From: Lachnospiraceae bacterium
GTDB lineage: Bacteria > Bacillota > Clostridia > Lachnospirales > Anaerotignaceae
NCBI GenBank assembly: GCA_910576545.1
Contig: CAJTKM010000026.1
Span: 1-35,078 of the forward strand
Direction of reading: 5' to 3'
DNA: 35,078 bases
The position numbers and the translations under genes were made by a program. Positions 7,002 to 15,600 of this stretch are shown here, one piece after another. The notes beneath the pieces were generated by a model, which did no database searches, was not told where the DNA came from, and saw only the letters and a list, made by a program, of their open reading frames with translations. Every line of letters begins with the position of its first letter. Within the stretch, counting starts at the first letter, position 1.

Positions 7002-9119
7002 ATGAAGCAGTACAAAGCCCGTGACAAGATCACGCAGAAAATGAGCCGCGACGGGGCTATCGAGGTAAACGCGGCGACAGGGAAACAAAAGCGTATCAGC
7101 AAACGGGCGCGGGAAGCTGCCTTACTGAAAACGCCGGAGCAACAGGCAGCACAAGACGCACAGGCAGCGCAGCCCATACCGGGCAATCCCGCGCCGGACA
7201 TATCCCCCAATGCGCCGCCCCTGCCCCATGCGCCGGGGACGGAAGCCGCACAGGACACGGGAACCGCCGAGCGCGTCTTAGAGCATATCGACGGGGCGCA
7301 CACCCGGAGAGCCAGCAAAAAGGCGGCACGGAAAGCACAGGCAGAAGCCGAAAGCCGCGCCCACACTTCCCGGCTGCAATTCACCGAGGAAGAACGGGCA
7401 ACGCCGGAGCTTGAAAAGTATATCAAGAAATCCGACAAAGCCGCTGACAGGCTGGACGAAGCAAGGGGGAAAATCCCAAAGGAAAAGAAACTTGTGGGGG
7501 AGCGAACCTTTGACGAAGCCACCGGGAAAGGCAAGACCCGCCTACGTTTTGAGGAACGGGAAAAGCCGCAGAACTACGGCAAGGCACATAAAAACCCGTT
7601 ATCCCGCCCCGCGCAGGAAGCGGGTATTTTCGTCCATAACAAGGTACATTCCGTGGAAAAGGACAATTCCGGCGTGGAGGGTGCGCACAAATCCGAGGAA
7701 ACCGCCGAAAAAGCCGCGAAGTACGGGGCGCGGAAAGTCAAGGAGGGCTACCGCAGCCACAAGCTCAAACCCTACCGGGCGGCGGCAAAGGCTGAAAAGG
7801 CGGCGCAGAAAGCAAACGCCAACTATCTCTACCAAAAGGCACTCCATGACAACCCGCAGATCGCAGCGTCAAATCCGTTCTCCCGGTATATGCAGAAGCA
7901 GCGCATTAAAAAGCAGTATGCAAAGACTGTCAAGGCACAGGGCGCAAAGTCTGTCAAGAACGCAGCGGAGAACACAAGAAAAGCCGCCAAAAAGACCGCC
8001 GAGGGAACCAAAAAGGCAATCGCATTTGTGGGGCGACACCCGGCGGGCGTATGTATCGCCATAGGTGCGCTGCTGCTTTTCATTATGATTTCTTCCGCAT
8101 TATCTTCTTGTGGAGCTATGTTTTCCGGCATGATTAACGGCATTGTCGGGACTTCCTACACGTCGGAGGACGCGGATTTAGTCGCCGTGGAAAATAACTA
8201 TGCGGCACTGGAAACGGACTTGCAGCGCAGGATTGACAATATCGAGCGCGACAATCCCGGCTATGACGAGTACCGCTATGACCTTGACAGTATCGGGCAT
8301 AACCCCCATGAATTAGCGTCCTATCTGACCGCGCTTTTACAGACCTACACCCCGGCGACCGCACAGGCAGAAATACAGCGTATCTTTGAACTTCAATATA
8401 CCCTCACTCTGACGGAGGAAGTGGAAATACGTTACCGCACAGAAACAAGCACAGACCCGGACACCGGGGAAACCACCACCGAGGAAGTCCCCTATGAGTA
8501 TTTTATCCTCAATATCAAGCTGGAGAACAAGCCCATATCCGAGCTTGCGCCGGGACTGCTTACCCCGGAGCAGCTTGAAATGTTCCGGGTGTACTTGGAA
8601 ACCAGCGGAAACAAGCCCCTTATTTTCGGCGGCGGTTCCCCGGACGGGAACCCGTCGGAGGATTTAAGCGGGGTGCAGCTTGTAAACGGCACACGCCCCG
8701 GAAATACCGCCGTGGTAGACCGGGCAAAGTCACAGGTAGGCAATGTAGGGGGACAGCCCTATTGGAGCTGGTACGGCTTCAACAGCCGCGTGGAATGGTG
8801 CGCCTGTTTCGTTTCATGGTGCTACAATCAAGCCGGGAAAAGCGAGCCGCGCTTTGCCGCGTGCCAGTCACAGGGCGTACCGTGGTTCCAGTCACGGGGG
8901 CAATGGGGCGCGAGGGGCTATGAGAATATCGCCCCCGGCGACGCGATCTTTTTTGACTGGGACGGGGACGGGAGCGCAGACCATGTGGGGCTTGTAATCG
9001 GCACGGACGGGCAGCGCGTTTACACCGTCGAGGGCAATTCCGGCGACGCTTGCAAGATAAAAAGCTACCCCCTTGACTATGGCTGTATCAAAGGGTACGG
9101 CTTGATGAATTGGAACTGA
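7002..9119 (+). CDS. CD1108-type mobile element protein with C-terminal CHAP amidase/peptidase domain
   Basis: A 705-residue protein whose likely job is local opening of peptidoglycan for the mating channel. Residues 1 to about 345 are very rich in Lys, Ala, Glu and Arg and are probably coiled or disordered and cytoplasmic. One transmembrane helix follows at about 349-370. The extracellular part holds a helical region rich in charged residues (about 395-540) and a CHAP domain (about 573-705), with Cys600/Cys602 in EWCACFVSW and His661 in ADHVGLV as catalytic candidates. The late 'GDAIFFDWDGDG' loop is typical. ATG 7002 follows GGAGGTG. It corresponds to the VirB1/VirB8-like fused hydrolases of Gram-positive systems. 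Confidence 0.9.
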   Translation: MKQYKARDKITQKMSRDGAIEVNAATGKQKRISKRAREAALLKTPEQQAAQDAQAAQPIPGNPAPDISPNAPPLPHAPGTEAAQDTGTAERVLEHIDGAHTRRASKKAARKAQAEAESRAHTSRLQFTEEERATPELEKYIKKSDKAADRLDEARGKIPKEKKLVGERTFDEATGKGKTRLRFEEREKPQNYGKAHKNPLSRPAQEAGIFVHNKVHSVEKDNSGVEGAHKSEETAEKAAKYGARKVKEGYRSHKLKPYRAAAKAEKAAQKANANYLYQKALHDNPQIAASNPFSRYMQKQRIKKQYAKTVKAQGAKSVKNAAENTRKAAKKTAEGTKKAIAFVGRHPAGVCIAIGALLLFIMISSALSSCGAMFSGMINGIVGTSYTSEDADLVAVENNYAALETDLQRRIDNIERDNPGYDEYRYDLDSIGHNPHELASYLTALLQTYTPATAQAEIQRIFELQYTLTLTEEVEIRYRTETSTDPDTGETTTEEVPYEYFILNIKLENKPISELAPGLLTPEQLEMFRVYLETSGNKPLIFGGGSPDGNPSEDLSGVQLVNGTRPGNTAVVDRAKSQVGNVGGQPYWSWYGFNSRVEWCACFVSWCYNQAGKSEPRFAACQSQGVPWFQSRGQWGARGYENIAPGDAIFFDWDGDGSADHVGLVIGTDGQRVYTVEGNSGDACKIKSYPLDYGCIKGYGLMNWN

Positions 9120-9152
9120 ACACATTTTTGACTATGAAAGGAGTTTTACACT

Positions 9153-9422
9153 ATGGCAGCAAACAAGATTGACCGTATCAACCGGGAGATTGAAAAGACC
9201 CGCGAGAAGATCACCGAGTATCAGAACAAGCTCAAAGGGCTGGAAGCGCAGAAAACCGAAGCGGAGAATTTGCAGATCGTCCAGCTTGTGCGCTCTATGC
9301 GGCTTTCCCCGCAGGAGCTTACCGCCATGCTGCAAAACGGGGCAATCCCCGGCATGACCCCCGCGCCCGCTTCTTACGGCGCAGACAACGACGAACAGGA
9401 GGAAAACGAAGATGAAGAATAA
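9153..9422 (+). CDS. DUF4315 family protein
   Basis: An 89-residue protein. Residues 5-50 form a predicted coiled coil (INREIEKTREKITEYQNKL), followed by a short helical motif (QIVQLVRSMRLSPQELTAML) and an acidic tail. It belongs to DUF4315, a family found in the transfer modules of Firmicutes ICEs and of unknown function. The ribosome site AAAGGAG is well placed. Its stop overlaps the DUF4366 start by 11 bases, which points to coupled translation. Confidence 0.88.
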   Translation: MAANKIDRINREIEKTREKITEYQNKLKGLEAQKTEAENLQIVQLVRSMRLSPQELTAMLQNGAIPGMTPAPASYGADNDEQEENEDEE

Positions 9423-10119
9423 GAAAACCCTTAAAATGCTTTTGACCCTTTGCGCCGCCCTTATCCTCATGGGCGGCTTTTCCGTCACCGCCTACGCGCA
9501 GACCCCGGAGGGACAGGACGACGCGACCGACGACAGCGGCGTTGTCTACGAGGAACCCGAAAAGGAAGAACCCCTCACCCCGGACGGGAACGCGACGCTG
9601 GTTGACGATTTCGGCGGCAACAAGCAGCTTATCACCGTGACGACCAAAAACGGCAATTATTTTTATATCCTCATTGACCGGGACGACGAGGGCGAGAACA
9701 CCGTGCATTTCCTCAATCAAGTGGACGAAGCCGACCTCATGGCACTCATGGAGGACGGGAACACCACCACGGAGCCGCCCGCAGTCTGCAACTGTACGGA
9801 GAAATGCGAAGCCGGGAAAGTAAATGTGAGCTGCCCCGTCTGCAAGGACAACATGACCGCTTGCAGCGGCAAGGAAGCGGAGCCGGAACAAGGCGAGCCG
9901 GAGGAACCAAAGGAGAAGAAAACAGGCACGGGCGGGCTGCTGCTCTTTCTGATCGTCGCCATTGCCGGGGGCGGCGGTGCGTTCTACTACTTTAAGGTTA
10001 TGAAGCCGAAGCAGGACGTAAAGGGCGGCACTGACCTTGACGATTTCGATTTTGACGATTACGACGAGGACGAGCCGGAACCCGACGACGACGGGGGAAC
10101 GGAGGACGAGGAAGCATGA
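9412..10119 (+). CDS. DUF4366 family exported, membrane-anchored protein
   Basis: A 235-residue protein with an N-terminal signal peptide (about residues 1-29, ending ...SVTAYA-QT), an extracellular domain with a cysteine cluster (CNC, C, C, CPVC, C between about 126 and 153), a C-terminal transmembrane helix (about 180-200) and a strongly acidic cytoplasmic tail. The layout and sequence match DUF4366, the usual partner gene of DUF4315 in these elements. A cell-surface role in the mating pair is inferred from topology only. It overlaps DUF4315 upstream and shares ATGA with the next gene. Confidence 0.88.
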   Translation: MKNKKTLKMLLTLCAALILMGGFSVTAYAQTPEGQDDATDDSGVVYEEPEKEEPLTPDGNATLVDDFGGNKQLITVTTKNGNYFYILIDRDDEGENTVHFLNQVDEADLMALMEDGNTTTEPPAVCNCTEKCEAGKVNVSCPVCKDNMTACSGKEAEPEQGEPEEPKEKKTGTGGLLLFLIVAIAGGGGAFYYFKVMKPKQDVKGGTDLDDFDFDDYDEDEPEPDDDGGTEDEEA

Positions 10120-10301
10120 CCCTGTTCACCGACAACCCCTTAGAAAGAATGATGATACAGAAACCGGGCGACGGGCGGCGTGGGAAACCGCCGCCCGCTT
10201 CCATTCCCCCGCGCTGCAAGGGCTGTCCCTACAACCGGGAGCCGCCCTGCGTGGGGTACTGTATCAGAAAGCTGACGGAAAAGAAAAACACGGGAAAATG
10301 A
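10116..10301 (+). CDS. small cysteine-containing protein, 61 aa
   Basis: A 61-residue basic protein with four cysteines in CKGCPY...PPCVGYC, a possible metal-binding knuckle. It starts in an ATGA overlap with the DUF4366 stop and ends just before the ribosome site of topB, so it is part of the same operon. It is similar in character to small proteins between DUF4366 and topoisomerase genes in related elements. No function can be assigned. Confidence 0.65.
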   Translation: MTLFTDNPLERMMIQKPGDGRRGKPPPASIPPRCKGCPYNREPPCVGYCIRKLTEKKNTGK

Positions 10302-10316
10302 AAGGAGGAATTTTTA

Positions 10317-12413
10317 TTGACTTCACATAGATTAGTCATTGCAGAAAAGCCCAGCGTCGCGGCAAGTATCGCCGCCGCGCTTGGGGTAAAAGAAAAAAAA
10401 GACGGATATATCGAGGGCGGGGGCTACCTCATTTCTTGGTGTGTCGGTCATTTGGTGGAGCTTGCGGACGCTGCCGCCTACGGGGAGCAGTATAAAAAAT
10501 GGAGCTATGAGAGCTTACCCATTCTGCCGGAGGAATGGCAGTACACCGTTGCCGCCGACAAAGAGAAGCAGTTCAAGATATTAAAAGAGCTTATGCACCG
10601 CGCCGACGTTTCCGAAGTGGTGAACGCCTGCGACGCTGGGCGCGAGGGGGAATTGATTTTCCGCTTTGTGTACGGCGTGGCAAAATGCAACAAGCCTATG
10701 CGCCGCTTGTGGATTTCCTCAATGGAGGACGCGACGATCAAGGCGGGCTTTGCAGACCTTAAAGACGGGCGGGACTATGACGCGCTCTATGCTTCCGCAT
10801 TGTGCAGGGCAAAGGCTGACTGGATTATCGGTATCAATGCGACGCGCCTTTTCTCCTGCCTGTATCATAAGACCTTGAACGTGGGGCGGGTGCAGACCCC
10901 CACACTGAAAATGCTGGTTGACCGGGGCGAAGCAATCTCCCATTTCAAGAAAGAAAAATACTACCATGTGAGCCTTGCCTTATCCGGCGCGGAAGCCGCC
11001 AGCGAAAGGATTTCGGATAAACCGGGAGCCGATACACTGAAAGCGGCTTGTGAAGCGGAAACGGCGGTATGTGTTTCCCTCACTAAAGAGAAAAAGACCG
11101 CCGCCCCGCCGAAGCTCTTTGACCTCACTTCTTTACAGAGGGAAGCTAATAAAATCTACGGCTACACGGCGAAACAGACCCTTGACCTTGCACAGACCTT
11201 ATATGAAAAACGGCTGCTTACCTATCCCCGGACAGACAGCGCATTTCTGACCGACGACATGGGGGAAACGGCGGCAAAGACTGTTACCATGCTGTCCGGC
11301 AAGCTGCCTTTTATGGAGGGCGCGGAGTTTACCCCCGACGTTTCCCGGACGCTTGACAGCAGCAAAGTTTCAGACCACCACGCCATTATCCCCACTATGG
11401 AGCTTGCAAAGACCGACCCTGCCGCCCTGCCGGAAAGTGAACGGAATATCCTCACCCTTGCCGGGGCGCGTCTTATTTTCGCTGCCGCCGAGCCGCATAT
11501 CTTTGAAGCGGTCACGGCGGTTTTCTCATGCGCCGGTACGGAGTTTACGGCACGGGGAAAGACAGTGCTTGCGGGCGGCTGGAAAGACCTTGAACGCCGC
11601 TACCGGGCGACCTTAAAGGGCAAGCCCGACCCGGAGGATATGAAGGAAGAAAACACCCTGCCGGAGCTTTCCGAGGGACAGACCTTTACAAGCCCTACGG
11701 TAAAGGTGACAGAGCATTTCACAACGCCGCCGAAACCCCACAGCGAAGCAACCCTCTTGTCGGCAATGGAACGCGCCGGGAACGGGGATACCGACCCGGA
11801 CGCGGAACGCCGGGGGCTTGGCACTCCCGCCACCCGCGCCGCCGTCATTGAAAAACTGGTGAAGTCCGGCTTTGCGGAACGCAAGGGAAAGCAGCTTATC
11901 CCCACGCAGAACGGAGCCGCCCTTGTGTCTGTCCTGCCGGATATGCTGACTTCCCCGCAGCTTACCGCCGAATGGGAAAATAATCTGACGCAAATCGCAA
12001 AGGGAGCCGCCGACGCTGGGGAGTTTATGCAGCGCATTGAAGCTATGGCGCGGGAGCTGGTAAAGGAGAACGCCACCGCCGACAAGAGCAAGGCAGCTTT
12101 CACGGGCGGGGAGGAAAAGCCCTCTATCGGGAAATGCCCCCGGTGCGGCTGTCCTGTCCGGGAGGGCAAAAAGAATTACTATTGTTCTAACCGGGATTGC
12201 ACCTTTACCATGTGGAAAAACGACCGTTTCTTTGAGGAAAGGAAAGTCACCTTTACCCCGAAGATTGCCGCCGCCCTCTTAAAATCCGGCAAGGCAAATG
12301 TCAAGGGCTTGTATTCCCCGAAAACAGGCAAAACCTACGACGGAACCGTTGTTTTAGCTGATACGGGCGGGAAGTATGTCAACTACAAGATTGAGCTACC
12401 GAAGAAAAAATAA
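10317..12413 (+). CDS. topB: DNA topoisomerase III (type IA)
   Basis: A 698-residue type IA topoisomerase that relaxes and decatenates DNA, probably during excision, replication or transfer of the element. The Toprim domain starts at residue 4 (LVIAEKPSVAASIAAALG) and contains DAGREGELIFR. The catalytic tyrosine is Tyr303 in LTYPRTDS. A C-terminal zinc ribbon (CPRCGCP...YYCSNRDC) and a typical DNA-binding tail follow. The start is TTG 10317, 9 bases after AAAGGAGG (10301-10308). It is slightly shorter than cellular enzymes with extra C-terminal repeats, as usual for ICE-borne TopB. A hairpin terminator follows at 12511-12537. Confidence 0.95.
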   Translation: MTSHRLVIAEKPSVAASIAAALGVKEKKDGYIEGGGYLISWCVGHLVELADAAAYGEQYKKWSYESLPILPEEWQYTVAADKEKQFKILKELMHRADVSEVVNACDAGREGELIFRFVYGVAKCNKPMRRLWISSMEDATIKAGFADLKDGRDYDALYASALCRAKADWIIGINATRLFSCLYHKTLNVGRVQTPTLKMLVDRGEAISHFKKEKYYHVSLALSGAEAASERISDKPGADTLKAACEAETAVCVSLTKEKKTAAPPKLFDLTSLQREANKIYGYTAKQTLDLAQTLYEKRLLTYPRTDSAFLTDDMGETAAKTVTMLSGKLPFMEGAEFTPDVSRTLDSSKVSDHHAIIPTMELAKTDPAALPESERNILTLAGARLIFAAAEPHIFEAVTAVFSCAGTEFTARGKTVLAGGWKDLERRYRATLKGKPDPEDMKEENTLPELSEGQTFTSPTVKVTEHFTTPPKPHSEATLLSAMERAGNGDTDPDAERRGLGTPATRAAVIEKLVKSGFAERKGKQLIPTQNGAALVSVLPDMLTSPQLTAEWENNLTQIAKGAADAGEFMQRIEAMARELVKENATADKSKAAFTGGEEKPSIGKCPRCGCPVREGKKNYYCSNRDCTFTMWKNDRFFEERKVTFTPKIAAALLKSGKANVKGLYSPKTGKTYDGTVVLADTGGKYVNYKIELPKKK

Positions 12414-12417
12414 GTTC

Positions 12418-12519
12418 CGTAGCAAGCATAGGAAAAGAGTACCCTTTTCCGTAAATCCCCTTTCGACGCTGACGCGCCGGACGGGGATTTTGCTTGTTGG
12501 GAAGTGTCCCAAACCCTCT
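12418..12519 (+). other. structured element, copy 1 (oriT-like or cis-regulatory RNA)
   Basis: Four stems are visible. P1 is CAAGCA (12423-12428) with TGCTTG (12491-12496) and encloses P2 and P3. P2 is GGAAAAG (12431-12437) with CTTTTCC (12444-12450). P3 is AAATCCCC (12453-12460) with GGGGATTT (12483-12490). P4 is TTGGGA (12497-12502) with TCCCAA (12507-12512) around an AGTG loop. Blocks 12418-12453 and 12490-12519 are identical to the reverse complement of 21527-21562 and 21471-21500; the P3 sequence differs entirely between copies but pairs in both. It lies between topB and the polyvalent protein gene. Confidence 0.8.
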
Positions 12520-12537
12520 GTATCTTTAGAGGGTTTT
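12511..12537 (+). terminator. rho-independent terminator or attenuator after topB
   Basis: AAACCCTCT (12511-12519) pairs over 9 bp with AGAGGGTTT (12528-12536), with an 8-base loop, followed by TTTT. The 5' arm is shared with the end of the structured element (P4), so the two may compete. It precedes the polyvalent gene by 116 bases. Confidence 0.6.
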
Positions 12538-12653
12538 ACCCTCTTTGAAAAAATAAAAAACTTTGGCAGAAAGCGCGGGCGCGGTGTAGGACGGACATGG
12601 GAGCCGGAACGCCGCGCCCTTTTTCTGCCCCAACGGAAAGGAGGAATGAAGCT

Positions 12654-15600
12654 ATGGCAGGTTTACGGGAAGCCGTAAAGGACTATCAAGACGAACTGCA
12701 AGCGGGGATTGCATGGGTAGCGTTTTGGCGGGAGGGACGTTCATGGCACAGCGATTATATCTACCTTGAAACGGACGACACCCTCACCCCGGAGGACAGG
12801 GGACGCTTGCGGGAGATACAGGAAAAAGACCCCGCCGCCGTTGTCCTAAACGGCTACTATTGCGGTTATTTGGGCGAGGACATGAACCTTGCGGAGCTGA
12901 CCGCCGGGGTACGCCGCCACTATGAGAACGGCTATAACAACGTGGCTGACTTTATCGAAGCCCACGACGACACCTTACCCCCGGAGCTGTTGGAGGAAGC
13001 AAGAGCCGCCGCCCACGCCGCAGGGCTTCCCTTTTCGGAAAAGCCCTACCGGGACGGGGAGGACTTTAACCCCTATGTATTTGACGGAAGCATGAGCATA
13101 AACGATTTCGAGCTTATGCACCGCATGATGAACGAAGAAAGGAGCAAGCAAATGAGCGAAACATTTTCAATCCTAATCGACAGCCGCACCCGCTTTGAAA
13201 CCGGGAAACCGGGCGGCGAGTGGCTTTCCATGCCGACCACTACGGAGCAGCTTCACGCCGCTATGAGAAGCGTCGGCATTACCGCAGACAACCCGCAGGA
13301 TTTTTTCATCAATGGATTTTCCGACACCGAGCAATACCCCTTTGACGTGCCGCTTTCCGTGATACAGGGCAGCACCATTGACGAGCTGAATTATTTAGGC
13401 AAGCTCTTAGAAATGCAAAGCGACGAGGACAGGGATAAATTCACGGCGGCGGTAATGCTGGGGGAATACGCCGGGAGCGTGAAAGACCTTATCAACCTTG
13501 CGCAGAACCTTGACTGCTACTGGATATACCCTGCTGTCCGAACCGAAGCCGACTACGGCTATTACCTCATTGACGAGCTGGACGAATTGGAGCTGCCCGA
13601 AGAAGCAAAGAAGTATTTCAAGTATGAGGAATACGGGCGGGACGCGGTACAGAAAGACCGGGGACAGTTTACCGATCAAGGCTATATCTACAACAACGGC
13701 AACACCTTTTCACAGTGGTACAAAGGGCGGGACAATGACATACCGAAAGAATACAAGGTTATGAGCTTCCCGGAGCCGGAACGTCCCGCCCCGGATAAAC
13801 TGGAAAAGGACGAAACCGCGCCGGAACAGGAAGCCGCCCCGCAGGAGCCGCAGCCGGAAGCCCAGCCGCGCCCGGTGAACCCGATTATTCTTACCGCCGA
13901 CAAACCCGCTGAAAAGCTCAAAGAAATCACAGACCGCTTGGAGCAGGGAATTACAGAATTATTTGACAGTGAACGCTACAAAGAATATCTGCAAGTCATG
14001 TCAAAATTCCACAATTACAGCTTCAACAATACGCTGCTGATCGCCATGCAGAAGCCCGACGCTTCCCTTATCGCCGGATTTAGCGCATGGAAAAATAACT
14101 TTGGACGGAACGTAATGCGCGGGGAAAAGGGCATACGCATACTTGCCCCGTCGCCGTACAAAATCCGGCAGGAGGTAGAGAAGAAAGACCCGCAGACGGG
14201 AAAGACAGTAATAGGCAAGGACGGGAAGCCCGTCACAGAAACAAAGGAAATCCAAATCCCCGCTTATAAAGTTGTCGCCGTTTTTGACGTGTCGCAGACC
14301 GAGGGGCGGGAGCTTCCCAGCCTTTCCGCAAATGAGCTGACCGGGGACGTGGAAAAATACGAGGATTTTTTCGCCGCGCTGGACAAGACCTCTCCCGTTC
14401 CTATGGGCTTTGAGAAGATTGAGGGGACAGCACACGGCTACTACCACTTGGAGGAAAAACGCATTGCCATAGACGAGGGAATGAGCGAGCTTCAGAACCT
14501 AAAGACCGCTATCCATGAGATCGCCCATGCGAAGCTGCACGACATTGACTTAAACGCCCCGCAGGAGGAACAGCCAGACAGACCCGACCGCCGCACCCGT
14601 GAGGTTCAGGCGGAAAGTGTCGCTTATACGGTATGCCAGCACTACGGGCTTGACACGTCCGACTATTCCTTTGGGTACGTCGCCGGGTGGAGCAGCGGGC
14701 GGGAGCTTGCGGAGCTGAAAATTTCCCTTGAAACAATCCGCGCCACCGCCGCCGAGATCATCAACAGCATTGACGGACACTTTGCGGAGCTGCAAAAAGA
14801 ACGGGAAGCCGCAAAAGCACAGGAAGCGGAAAAAGAGCCGACACCCGACCTTACGGCAGAGCCGACCGTCACAATCCTTTGGAGCGAAAGCCCCCAGCTA
14901 CGGGAGGGCGACACATTCCCCCTGTCCCGTGCCAATGCCCTTATCGAAGCCATTGACGAAGCGAACCTTGCAAGCCCCGGATATGATAAAACGGAGTTCC
15001 GCATTGATTATGTGATGAACGGCATACCCGACCACTACGAGGGGCGGCAGGATTTAGGCGACGGGGAGGGTTCCCTTATAGAGCATATCGAGCAGCACCA
15101 TACCTATTATCTGAACGATAAAGAATGGGAAAATTACCTTTTGCGCAACGAGGGCAAGGAAGCACTGGAAGCCGACAAGGAACACCGGGCAATGCTGCTG
15201 AATGAGTTTATCCCCTATCTGAAACTGCATTGTAACTTATCCGAAATGGAGCGTATCGCCGGGGAAGCCCTGCAAAACGGGGAAAATCTTACCCCAACGG
15301 AAACCGCCTACCATACCGCCATGCAAGTGTATGTTGCCGAGTGCCGGGGGCTTATCAATCAAGGAGAATACAGTTTGCCGCCCGTCCCCCAGCTCAAACA
15401 TTTTGACGTGGAGCTTGCCGCCTACAAGGAACACGTCAAGGAGGAAATCGCGCAGGAAGCGGCAGACGCGGGAATGACCGTGGAGGAATACGCCGCCAAC
15501 GGGTACGAGCCTTACACCGCGCCGGAGCCGGAAGCAGCGCAGACCGCCGAACCGCAGGAGCCGGGAGAACCCGAAGCACAGGAAAAGCCGCAGGAGCCGG

